This document shows, piece after piece, positions 55,314 through 64,000 of a stretch of 64,000 nucleotides of DNA (the first letter of the stretch is position 1; the number at the start of each line of letters is the position of its first letter). Position numbers and translations under genes: made by a program. Origin of the DNA: Hetaerina americana (taxonomy: Eukaryota; Arthropoda; Insecta; Odonata; Calopterygidae); the NCBI GenBank assembly GCA_022747635.1, contig JAKTNV010000009.1:4152564-4216563 (forward strand), written 5' to 3'. The notes beneath the pieces were generated by a model. The model saw nothing but the letters and a program-made list of their open reading frames with translations. It had not been told where the DNA came from and made no database searches.

Positions 55314-56215
55314 AGGTGTGTCCCAAAAGTAGTCGGCTAAAAAACATGTAATGCCAGAATTGGTGATGCATTCACTCGAGAGTCTTTGAAGTAGCATCCT
55401 CGTCACCGCACCGCTGCCAGCGGAGTTTCCACGGCACGCACACCTGTAAGGCGTCGCCAGCACTGCTACTAAGCTCCCTCGTCACGGCCTATTGTAACGC
55501 TTCCACCGAGCCGTGGTGACGACCTTTCAGCGCGGATTTGAGGCGGGAGAAGAGGAAGAAGTCTGGTGGGGCATTGTCTAAAAAACTTGGATCCTCATTC
55601 CTCACATGGTCGAGTGCTTTTGGCAGATCCGTGAGCGAGTTTCCTTCTGTTCTTTGTCCGAGAGCACTCGCGGCACCAACTTCGCACACACCTTTGCCAT
55701 GCCCACGATTTCGGTCGAAAGTCGATGCAAATCATCACTTTAAGGGATTCCATGCACATCAGAAACCATGCGAACACTTCATCTGCGATCCCTGTCAAAA
55801 AAACTTCCCCTCTTGTAAGATTTTCGTCACTCTTTCTGAGGCCGAAGGGCGTCCTGAACGTTCGGCGTCTTCAACATCTTCTCTACCCCCCTCCGAATCA
55901 ACTTGTGCCAATCAAAAACACCCAACCGATCCACCAATTGGCGTTATCGCCATAAGCTGCCTTGAGCACGCCATGAGTCTCTTTCTCGATTATACCCAGT
56001 TTCACGATAAATTGGATGGCGTAGCACTGTTCCAATTAATGGTTTATGAAAAAGCGTAACTAGATCACGTTATAGAGGTTTCGCAAACGAACGATCCGCA
56101 CTCCACAAAGGCTGGGAGCCAAATGCCACCGGCCTCCAGCCTTTCCTGAGACTCCCATCCTTCGAAACCCAGACCAGAGTAAACACCACCCGACCGGTTA
56201 TTGGAACAGCGCTGG
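55314..56215 (-). mobile_element. Mariner derivative, uninterrupted relative of the 21.3-24.1 kb element
   Basis: The left edge (3' end of the element) has GTGTGTCCCAAAAGTAGTCG. On the minus strand it matches the old mariner at 21.3-24.1 kb from the AGGAAAGGCTGGAGGCCGG block through AGCCTTTG, CGTTTGCGAAACCT, the PDFFLFSRLKSALKGRHHGS codons and the 3' end. It lacks both nested elements. It shares the same internal deletion, joining the LSD-type linker to NAPPDFF, so the two copies descend from one already-deleted, non-autonomous ancestor. Confidence 0.85.
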
Positions 56216-56994
56216 GCCAGAAAATTTTAGTAAACTGCTTCACAATATTAAGTAAACTCTAAACTACACTTTACTAAGAAATAAGCGAGCACAGAGTTGC
56301 TTCAGCTGCAGGATAGAAGCAGCCGGCAGGCAGGCTCAGGCAGGGTCAAACCGGTTTTCGGGAGCGAGCTCCAAACACGTTCGCTCTCCTTGTAACATAC
56401 GTACCACGTTTCAAGAGCCTCCGAATAAGTTCATCTTTCTTCAGTGATCAAATTTTCGTAATGGCAAACGCTTCTTGGGGAATGACCCAATCAATCTATT
56501 TTCCATTCCATCATTCAAATACTCCGATAGTTATTTCATTGTTGCCAACAAAACCCCCTTTGCTGACCATTTTTTCTTCCTTGTTTCTTTCCCCTTGTCC
56601 ATCTAAAAATATTATTTAAACGCTCCACCGCCTGTTATTTATGGCCACCTACTTGATGTCATGGTATCCATCTAAATTATAGGCTATTAAAGATGTTATC
56701 TGAATGTTTTCAGCAATGGAAACGGTGAAAAGCTATGAAAACGACTCCTATGTTTAGAAAATATAACTGTCGAATGACTGCTGGTCGCTTCATAAGTGAC
56801 GATTTGATTGCTTTAAGAAATCTTGACTCTAAATTTCTCTTGAGGTCTTGGTGTCGTTCGAGGAAACATCAAGATGGGACATGACATTTATTCCTCATAA
56901 ATTATTATGTGACGCAGCATCGGTTCATTGTGTCATGTGATATGCCTGGGGAATTAAAATTGCATGACATATAGGGCACGAAAGGACAAAAAAT
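56216..56994. other. Unassigned intergenic sequence
   Basis: Nothing recognised. CAGG-rich short repeats occur near 56.33 kb. Confidence 0.5.
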
Positions 56995-57545
56995 TGCATC
57001 TACATAGTACCCCCAAGTCACCGTAAGGGCGTGTGGCGGGGGGTGTCAGGTCACCTCCCGTAAAAAAGGATAAAACCACATGCAAAACCAACAAATTCAT
57101 ATCAATCTACACCCACAGAGGTGTATAATTTCATGAAAAAATCTTTATAACTTACACGCGTACAAAGACATATACTACTAAGTAACGTACACCTACGAAT
57201 ATACCTGATGTCTACGCAACGATTAATCTTGTCCTGACTTTTAAATCGAATGCAATAAATATTCCTGTTGTGACTTTGGTTTCTTAGTATTATGATTCCT
57301 GATTGTCTGGAGAAAGAATGATTATTTGTATCTAAGTTTACTGGAATCTATCTCCCTTATCTTATCTTATTTGTGGTCTGATCTACCTAAATAGCGTGGG
57401 GCCATCACAATAATTCCTTTTATTGTTAAATTGTCAAACTCGTTTGTTGTGAACCTTTCTTAAAGTCTCGCTTCCTCTCTTCGTCTTCCTCTAGCCTAAT
57501 TTCCCCTCAAAAGTCTTCTTACACTCTTCTTCTCATTGTAGTAAT
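56995..57545 (-). mobile_element. CR1-like LINE family A, 3' UTR and C-terminus
   Basis: Tail at left (ATCTACATAGTACCCCCAAG), full 3' UTR, then CTATCTCCCTTATCTTATCT and the antisense coding end with AACTCGTTTGTTGTGAACC. It shows the uninterrupted arrangement of the text that flanks LINE D at 29.3 kb. Confidence 0.8.
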
Positions 57546-58049
57546 TTAAAAAAATATATAATACGTGCCCCACTTTTTCTCGCATGCCGATTTTCTTCGA
57601 AACCGGAAGGAGGAAGGTACGTTTCTCGGAATATTGAGCCCCGCTTATTTCCATTGATAGCCATCTCTTTGGATAAGACGCCGGCGCGGCGTGGGAGGAT
57701 TTTATTCGCGAGGAGCCACGGAGATATCCTCTGACAGGCTTCATTGGCAGGGACCGATGTGGGCATGCTTAATTTAATGATAATTCGTATTTACCTAGAA
57801 AAATAAGACGTATTCATCCCATTATTCAGTAATCACTTACGAAAGAACGTCGTTTCAATGCTCAAGACATTCTCAATTACATGGCATGCGTGCAGGTTAG
57901 TGATACACGGACTGGTGGAAGATTATTATGACATTTTCGTACCAATCACGATGCACTGGGAGGGGTTATTTAGTTATTTATATAACATCTTTCTTTTTGG
58001 GACGGGATCAGGAATTTTACAGTCCCTTCTTCCGCCTCACCCCTGTGCT
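57546..58049. other. Unassigned sequence
   Basis: Nothing recognised. Confidence 0.5.
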
Positions 58050-58180
58050 TTAAATCGTGCACTTAGAGACACCCAAGCCTCAGGCGGAGGGAAGCGCATC
58101 CAGTCGGGAATCGAACCCACGAACTCCGGGATGGCAGGGGAGAACGTTTCCCCGCTGCCACCAGGACCGAGTTCAGTTGG
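58050..58180 (-). mobile_element. tRNA-like SINE head
   Basis: The minus strand has CTGGTGGCAGCGGGGAAACG, then GTGGGTTCGATTCCCGACTG (B box). The stems do not form a complete tRNA, so a SINE or pseudo-tRNA is preferred. Confidence 0.45.
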
Positions 58181-58459
58181 CATTCAAAATCTCCAAATTA
58201 TTGATCGAAGCGATTGACATTCATAACTTTTATTTATGTCAAATAAACTTCGTTTGCATCGCGAAAGTTCGCGTGTTGGCGTCTCTTCGCCCTTCAATTG
58301 GCAATTGGCGCACTCGCGTTCTTCCTGGAATCGACTCTTGGCTCCATCGGAGGGAATGAGATGCCGCGTTCTCCAAATCCCGATTAATATTTCTCCCTGG
58401 GAACCCGAGTTGATAAAAAATTAATAATTAGCGCGAAAGTGCAACCGGCAGACGGCGCA
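58181..58459. other. Unassigned sequence
   Basis: Nothing recognised. Confidence 0.45.
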
Positions 58460-59830
58460 GAGAGAGCAAATCAATTGACCCGATCGTTTCTTTTCCCCTC
58501 CGAGCTCCCTCCTCCGCTAACCGACTGAAGGCTCCTCCCGCTCAGTCGTCGAAGGAGGCTCAAAAACGCTGATGCGGCGATGTGTAGGGGGTGTGAACTA
58601 TTAAAAAAGCGAGGGGGTGCACCCCGGACCCCTCCCCCGCCCACGACGGCGCGAAGGCATCGCCGCCCTAACCTTCCTTCCCCTCGGCCCTTTAAACACA
58701 CGCTCTCTCCCCCTCAGCCTTTAAACTCGGCAGCCGTCTGCCCCACCCCCCCTGCCCTGCCTTAACCCCCTCTCAGCCCTCCTCCCTCCATCACTCCCCC
58801 CATTCTGGAACCTTAAAGGGCCCACCCCCGACCGTCCCCTCCCCTCCCTCCCTCCCGCCGCCGCGCTCCCGGGCTCGGCCCCCTCAGCCCTCACTCCATC
58901 GCCGGACGGGGACGCAGTTGGACGGACGGACGGAAGGGATCGAGGCCGTGCGGGAGAGAGGGCGCGCGTCTCGAGAGTGCCGGCTGGTGCCCGAGCCCCT
59001 CTCGCATCGCATCTCGCCGGTGTTCCCCACCCTCTGGTCGCGCATGAACATCGGCGGAGTCTCGTACCCAGGCCGTGCTTTGTTTCCGCGGGTGGTTCCG
59101 TCCACAGGGGGACCCCATTCGCGTCCCCGGGGAGGGTTTGAACCCCCCTACCTCTCCTTTGGGGGACCCTCGTGCGAGTTGAAGTGAGAATGAGCACGGC
59201 GGTGGACGTGCGGAGGTAGGGTGGAGTCGTAATCGGAGGAGTGCCCCCGACGGGGAGGTGGGAATTGAGGGGTGGGGCGATGCGGGACACCCCCCGCTCC
59301 TCACTCCGGGGAGTGCATCCCTCTTCCGAGGGCACGTCATCCCTCAGCTCCGCCAGTTGTCCTCCCGTGCCGCCGTGCTCGTGAATCGAGAGGGTGTTGT
59401 TGCCCCGCGCACGCCCCGCCATCTTCTTCCCCCCGTAGAGGGTGGTGAGCGGTCTCTTCTCTTTCCCGCTTCGGTGCTGTGTGTGTGCTCCCCCCTTAAA
59501 CGCGACGGCACGGAGGCGAGAGGTTTTGCGAAGAGCGCGTCCCTCTTGTGTTCGCCTCCGGTGATCGAGTGTGCAGCATCCGCTGCCCCCCCTCCCCCTT
59601 CGCTCGTGCGTGTGTGAGTGTGTCTCTCTCCCCTCCCCGCTCGAAGAGGAGAGCGACGCCCGGCCCTTTTGCCCCTCCCCCCCGCATCCGTCTCCGAGCG
59701 CCGCCGCCTTCCCCGGGCCACGCGTTGGGCGGTCGCGGGTGTGCCGTCCGTCCCTGGGTTCCGGATGTCACCTGGACGGATCGTCGGAACGGAGGAGGAT
59801 TGGAGGGAGACATAAGTTCGCGACTACCCC
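58460..59830. other. CpG-rich, GC-rich block of about 1.4 kb
   Basis: Dense CG dinucleotides and C/G runs contrast with the AT-rich surroundings. ORFs up to 233 codons (minus, 58721-59422) overlap others in every frame, rich in Pro, Arg, Gly and Ser, which indicates composition and not coding. It could be a CpG-island-type promoter or a first exon of a host gene, or a GC-rich repeat. No splice or start signal decides this. Confidence 0.5.
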
Positions 59831-60085
59831 AAAGGAACCACACATGATTCCGGTGTGTACTACAATCAATCAATCATTCCTCCGGGTAACCATTCCTCCG
59901 CCCGATCTCTGTCTCAACTGCCGTTTTATATGAATAACACGCATTACTAACTCTACTTCTTTGGCGCAGTATGCTGGGAGTTCAGTGTGTCGGTCATTTC
60001 TTAATTTCTCTCTGTCCTCAGTGCTCATGTGAGTACTTTTAATTTCTCGACTAATGACAACTAATTTAATGTATGTAAAACACAC

Positions 60086-60087
<2 letters not shown>

Positions 60088-60117
<30 letters not shown>
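60088..60117. repeat. (TA)n microsatellite, 30 bp
   Basis: Pure alternating TA, about 50 bp left of an imperfect foldback. Confidence 0.95.
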
Positions 60118-60120
<3 letters not shown>

Positions 60121-60166
60121 ACACTTATGTATATATTTAGTTATTTATTTATTTATATGATATGAT

Positions 60167-60388
60167 GTACACCAAGATAACACTAACGAACGAAACGCAG
60201 AGAATCTCACACAAATGAAACTCACGCGTATTCCGTATTTTCGATGGCAGAACCACCTTTCTCAAGGATGAGAAGGAACCCCTGATTCCCTTGAAAAAAA
60301 GTTTTGTCACCGAAGATTCGGATTACATGATAGTTTCATTTGTTTGTGCTTCTCTGTGTTTTTATTCGCTAGTGCTATCTTGGTGTAC
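60167..60388. repeat. Imperfect foldback, 56-bp arms
   Basis: Arms 60167-60222 and 60332-60388 pair at roughly 46 of 56 positions, both starting GTACACCAAGATA in their own sense. The 109-bp centre contains, on the minus strand, CTTGAGAAAGGTGGTTCTGC followed by CATCGAAAAT, reminiscent of a degenerate hammerhead core. Confidence 0.75.
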
Positions 60389-60465
60389 ATTATTATTCCC
60401 ATCCGTGAGGCTATTATTCAAGTTATATATTTATATACACAGAGAAAAAACACTCACATACCTGG

Positions 60466-60521
60466 TTAACGTTTCGACGGCACGGGTGTCATTGTCAGAA
60501 TGATTCCGATGAAACGTCAAC
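60466..60521 (-). ncRNA. Possible hammerhead-like motif, short inverted pair
   Basis: The minus strand runs from GTTGACGTTTCATCGG through CTGACAATGACACCCGTGCC to GTCGAAACGTTAAC. The outer words GTTGACGTTTC and GAAACGTTAAC pair with one G-U, and a GAAAC box closes a stem of GAC/GTC. The CUGAUGA box is altered, so activity is doubtful. Confidence 0.3.
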
Positions 60522-60539
60522 TAGATACATCAGTGTCCT

Positions 60540-60542
<3 letters not shown>

Positions 60543-60594
<52 letters not shown>
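60543..60594. repeat. (TA)n microsatellite, about 52 bp
   Basis: Directly adjoins the left arm of the 60.6 kb foldback. Confidence 0.97.
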
Positions 60595-60597
<3 letters not shown>

Positions 60598-60599
<2 letters not shown>

Positions 60600-60796
60600 T
60601 TGGACAGCAACAAACAATATAGAAACACTTAAAAAGATCACTCACACGTTATTTCTTGATAATTTCGACGGAATTCTGCTCCGTCTTCATCGGAAGATAA
60701 AGAAGTAATGACTGCAGTCATTAATCACTAATTATCAAGAAATAACGTGTGAGTGAACTTTTTATGTGTTTCTATATTGTTTGTTGCTGTCCAATT
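60598..60796. repeat. Foldback with 67-bp arms (65/67)
   Basis: Left arm 60598-60664 and right arm 60730-60796 pair at 65 of 67 positions. Arms begin AATTGGACAGCAACAAACAA. The 65-bp centre has a hammerhead-like motif (60663-60693, minus) and an 18-bp palindrome TAATGACTGCAGTCATTA (60706-60723). The arrangement recalls inverted terminal repeats of Penelope-like elements. No GIY-YIG or RT coding text was found. Confidence 0.88.
60663..60693 (-). ncRNA. Hammerhead-ribozyme-like core
   Basis: The minus strand reads CCGATGAA, stem II GACGGA ... TCCGTC (6 bp, 7-nt loop), then GAAA. The hammerhead consensus is CUGAUGA, stem II, GAAA, so one base of the first box deviates (C for U). Adjacent inverted arms would supply stem III and the neighbouring palindrome could mimic stem I. 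Catalysis is unproven. Confidence 0.35.
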
Positions 60797-61726
60797 CATA
60801 TACGTTTGTCGTGGCTTCTTGGGAGCATGCACTTTCTTATTGATATTCCTTCTACGGTCTTCGTCATCCTCTTGGCAATATCTCCTTTTCGTGGCAGAAA
60901 TAGGTTTGCCTCGGGGCACTTCTCGCCTCGGAGAATCCGTCGCGTGTCTGCAGCATTGTCTCCGGGAAATAGGCCAACGGGATTGGTCGATCGTAGCGCA
61001 GGGATTCTGCGTCAGGGCGCGTTGGCGGCGCGATAGGGCGAAATTATGAATGAATGCGGGGGGGCTCTTCCGAGGAGACGGAAGGGAAGGGCCCATAAGG
61101 ACTCTCACCCTCGAGTTATTGCTGGACGAGGTGGCCCAACGCCTTGGTGTTCCGAGTTTCTACGCTATCCGTGGAAGTAATCAGACTCGTTTTTGGGCTT
61201 TCGAGATATCCACGTGATTAACGCGAGAAATTTCGCGGTTTTAACATCAGTTGCCCAGGTCGGGATTTCGACCCTGGAGTGAGACGGTGATTTATTTTGT
61301 GCCGCTGCATTATCGCACCCTTGTGTGCGGCCTGGCTGAAGATGGCGGCATCCCACGCGGTTTGCTTGAATTTGTCATGACCCCCCCCCCCCCTCGGTCG
61401 ATCGGTTTAGTCAAAACCCGGGCGAAAACCTCGTGGGCGCGGTGGGGCGATGCTCGATCCCACGATGCCGTCGGGCGCCCCACGCCCCCCCTCTCCCTCG
61501 GATGGGCAGAGCGCACTGGGCGAATGAAAATAAATACCCCGCAATCCACCGATAAGGTGTGTGGTAGGAGATGCAAGCACCCACCAGGTGGGAAGGGGGT
61601 AAGTGAGGGATGAGGGAGGACAATGTGGGAGAGGACGGGAAAAGGATTAACATTCATTGAAAAACTATCAAACAACATGCAAACATGCTGGAGGGAGACT
61701 TAATTCAAAACAAGGTCAATTCAACT
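60797..61726. other. Unassigned; part GC-rich; CR1-like tail scrap
   Basis: The minus ORF 60728-61108 (126 codons) has a Lys/Arg/Asp-rich end and overlaps the foldback arm; no family recognised. A C run lies at about 61.38-61.39 kb. At 61.54-61.58 kb TACCCCGCAATCCACCG with GTGTGTGG resembles a minus-strand CR1 tail. Confidence 0.4.
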
Positions 61727-61840
61727 GTCAAACTAATTATTTATTTATGCGAAAAAAGGGAATGAAAATGAGCCAAACGACGGGCCTCCGCCAGAACAAG
61801 ACAGGTCATGCACGACTGAAACGTAAAGAAGGGTAAGAAG
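61727..61840. repeat. Dispersed repeat R2, copy 2
   Basis: Counterpart of 50617-50725, same orientation, with TATGCGAAAAAAGGGAAT shared exactly. Confidence 0.6.
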
Positions 61841-62284
61841 AGCGAGAATGCTCTCTACTCCACGTCATTCTCGCACGCGGTCAACACTGCGCCATAGTAA
61901 CTGCTCCTCTGCACCACTTCCCTCTCAGCAATTCCTCCGGATGAGTGCTGCCCTCTGATCCTCATCGTTGTATAGAGTCTTACAAATTGCCAACTCTCCA
62001 CGGACCTCCAAGTCAGTCAATCTTTCTTATCCAACCTCACGCGTCCTCCTTGACACCCTCTCATTCGCCGACGGCTTCCTGTCGCTAACTCTTCCCAGCT
62101 GTCGTTGGCTCCGGAAAGAATGGAGAAATTGCGTTCCATATCGAGGAAAACAAACGATGAACGTGAAGAAGCGTGATGGGCGAAGAGAGGAAGTTGCCGG
62201 TTGAGATTCGAAGGAGGCAAAGCATAAGAGAGAGATGGAGCGGTGTAGTGTTATGTCGAGGACCTTGGGAGGTCATCATCCATT
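61841..62284. other. Unassigned sequence
   Basis: Nothing recognised. Confidence 0.45.
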
Positions 62285-62420
62285 CTACATATCCCTATAT
62301 CCCTTATATTTCCTCATGCGCCTGGCACCCCACGATCCACCCATTACCCGCGTAGAAAAGGGGTGACCGAGCACAAATCATGCGACATGCCCACAGCTCA
62401 GTAGTTGCACTATAAAGAAT
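62285..62420. repeat. Dispersed repeat R1, copy 2
   Basis: Counterpart of 27815-27985; shares TCTACATAT, GAAAAGGGG-type text and AATCATGCGACATGCCC with small changes. Confidence 0.5.
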
Positions 62421-64000
62421 TTTGGTTAATCCTTTGCGATTATTCTATTTAAATGATTCAGTGGTTTACATCCCGACAGCGTCGTTCAACTCCTTGTCCA
62501 AAGACCGAGAGCGATGGCTTTTTGCGACTGATGGGTTTCCTTTGCGTAATGCGTGGAGGAGGGATTCCGGCTTTCCGTTTCTTGTGTAGTTGCCGTCCGC
62601 GGAATAGGCAGGTGGTGCAGCAGGGCGTCGCCGCCGCCGGCCGTCGTCTTTAACTGGAGCATGCTATCAATAGCAGCTTCACAATCACAAACGGACAACC
62701 AGCCGTCTACTGTCTTCTAGCGGACGCCATATGCATCCCAGCGTGCCAGGATTTGAATAGAATCCATTTTACTAACATGATGCCACGGTTGGATGTGCCA
62801 CGGCCCTGTGAAATGTCAGGAAAATCAAGAGCATTCCCCGCACACCCACGTTTTTGTGTAGTGCCACCATGTAGCAGCGGAACAGTTTTACATTACCGTT
62901 TAGATTTTCATTTACATCATGCTTTCATATCATCGGAAGATGTGAAGTACTGCCCTATGCGTGGATATTTACCACCCCCTCCCCCACATAAGCTGATTAT
63001 AATCGGTTGTGTGTTTTAAATGTTTTTTGATTATCAAATAGTTTTGTAATGACCATATTTTCAAGTTTGTGATTCGGGGAAAAACGATAAAAATATCCAT
63101 TATTGGTATTCCCAAGTGAAATTAATCAGCTCGTGTGAGGTGATAACATTTACTTCATGCGAGAACGTTATTTAGCATTCGACACTGAAGACCGCGACCG
63201 CCAATTCTAGATTTTTCTTTTATATAACGTACACAATCAAGTGAAATATGTTATTTTAAGAATTGAATGCAAAGGCACCAAGTGTTTTTCTGATTTTGTT
63301 TTACAATTCAATCATTACGTGGCATGCTTGCGTCGGGAATGCACGCACCGCGATTTTATTGACGTCATCATTGCATACGTCTGTGCCGTCCACTCTTACG
63401 CGATCATTTTTTTCGGTATTTCCGGTGAAAATGACCGTATTCAGCCACGCTAGTCCATATCTCGGTTTGAAGCTACATTTCCGTGTTTTGACGCTATTAC
63501 GCATCCATGATGGAAGGAAGTCAACGGCATTAAGACCAGTCTCCTGTTACCGCGTTTATCGGTCAAAATTATGGCGAAGTCTTTGCACCAAAAATCGAAA
63601 AAGGGTCGTAATTGTTTTGCGGAGCGAAATCGATTATCCGTCGAAAATGCCAAGTGTATTTAATGGTACAACAACGTCTTATGAATTCATTACAATCGGG
63701 ACTCAGTCGTAATAATACCGTCACCGTAGCGCAGGGCATTGGTACAAGGCCTGGGCAAAAAAAGATGAGTATGGTCTTTTCTACGCCCCAACTGCTTGGC
63801 GCATCACAATCAGTGACATGCTGCCTTCTAGCGGGGCTGTGAGAAGTAAAACACCGCTTTGGTTGTGGCCCTGTCTCGACTTGTCTCCGCACAACTTCGG
63901 CTCTTGTCTCAGCTCGCACACGCTTGCCGTACAAATTGTTGTGTCGGTGAGTATGAAGGTATTAGGGAAGCAGCACGTGTTGTTTTAACCTCTGTAAAAG
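62421..64000. other. Unassigned 1.6 kb at the window end
   Basis: No gene recognised. The longest frames (149 codons plus at 63263-63712; 121 codons minus at 63569-63934) overlap each other on opposite strands and match no family I know. Confidence 0.4.

Noticed and set aside
58721..59422. 233-codon minus-strand ORF as a protein-coding gene
   Set aside because: It lies in a CpG-dense block where all frames stay open, with Pro/Arg/Gly-rich low-complexity translation and no recognisable domain.
63263..63934. Overlapping 149- and 121-codon ORFs as a host gene
   Set aside because: They overlap on opposite strands, with no recognisable domain, splice structure or second copy to support either.

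Overview
The window reads as intergenic, repeat-dominated DNA from an animal genome, most likely an arthropod. The evidence is degraded mariner transposons, RTE- and CR1-type non-LTR retrotransposons, tRNA-headed SINEs, a hAT/ZBED-type pseudogene, (TA)n microsatellites and a long AT-rich satellite. There are no operons, no ribosome binding sites and no convincing intact host gene. Several CR1-like tails end in a GTAGATGTAG-type motif; I recall similar tails in orthopteroid and odonate insects but cannot confirm a species from sequence alone.

Layout. 1-10 kb: fragments of CR1-like families A, B and C, a gutted RTE copy carrying a SINE, and a mariner with terminal inverted repeats (6.89-8.20 kb). 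10.5-16.07 kb: one long, strongly diverged tandem array (about 36 units, consensus about 169 bp). 16.4-17.5 kb: a hAT/ZBED-like pseudogene. 17.8-20.7 kb: RTE and LINE remnants, a SINE, and a 0.5 kb mariner-derived MITE. 21.3-24.1 kb: an old mariner derivative invaded at two TA sites by two younger mariner derivatives. 24.7-36 kb: LINE tails, one LINE nested in another with a 7-bp target duplication (29.3-29.9 kb), further mariner fragments and GC-rich unassigned blocks. 37.9-50.5 kb: the richest retroelement zone, with a foldback inside (TA)n, the best-preserved RTE reverse transcriptase (38.3-40.76 kb), and a near full-length RTE (44.36-50.4 kb) split by a 3 kb CR1-like element. 51-57.5 kb: LINE tails, inverted copies of LINE family C, and a mariner copy that shows the uninvaded form of the 21-24 kb element. 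58.5-59.8 kb: a CpG-rich block. 60-60.8 kb: two foldback structures enclosing hammerhead-like motifs, with (TA)n runs beside them. 60.8-64 kb: mostly unassigned sequence plus two dispersed repeats.

Working together. These are not cooperating genes but layers of insertion. The nesting gives a relative history: old RTE and mariner copies, then CR1-like and younger mariner insertions with recognisable target-site duplications. Every transposase and reverse transcriptase I examined is broken, mostly by loss of the catalytic core, so nothing here looks autonomously active. Clade names (RTE, CR1) rest on motif recognition, not on a search; element boundaries without TSDs or TIRs are approximate to tens of bases.
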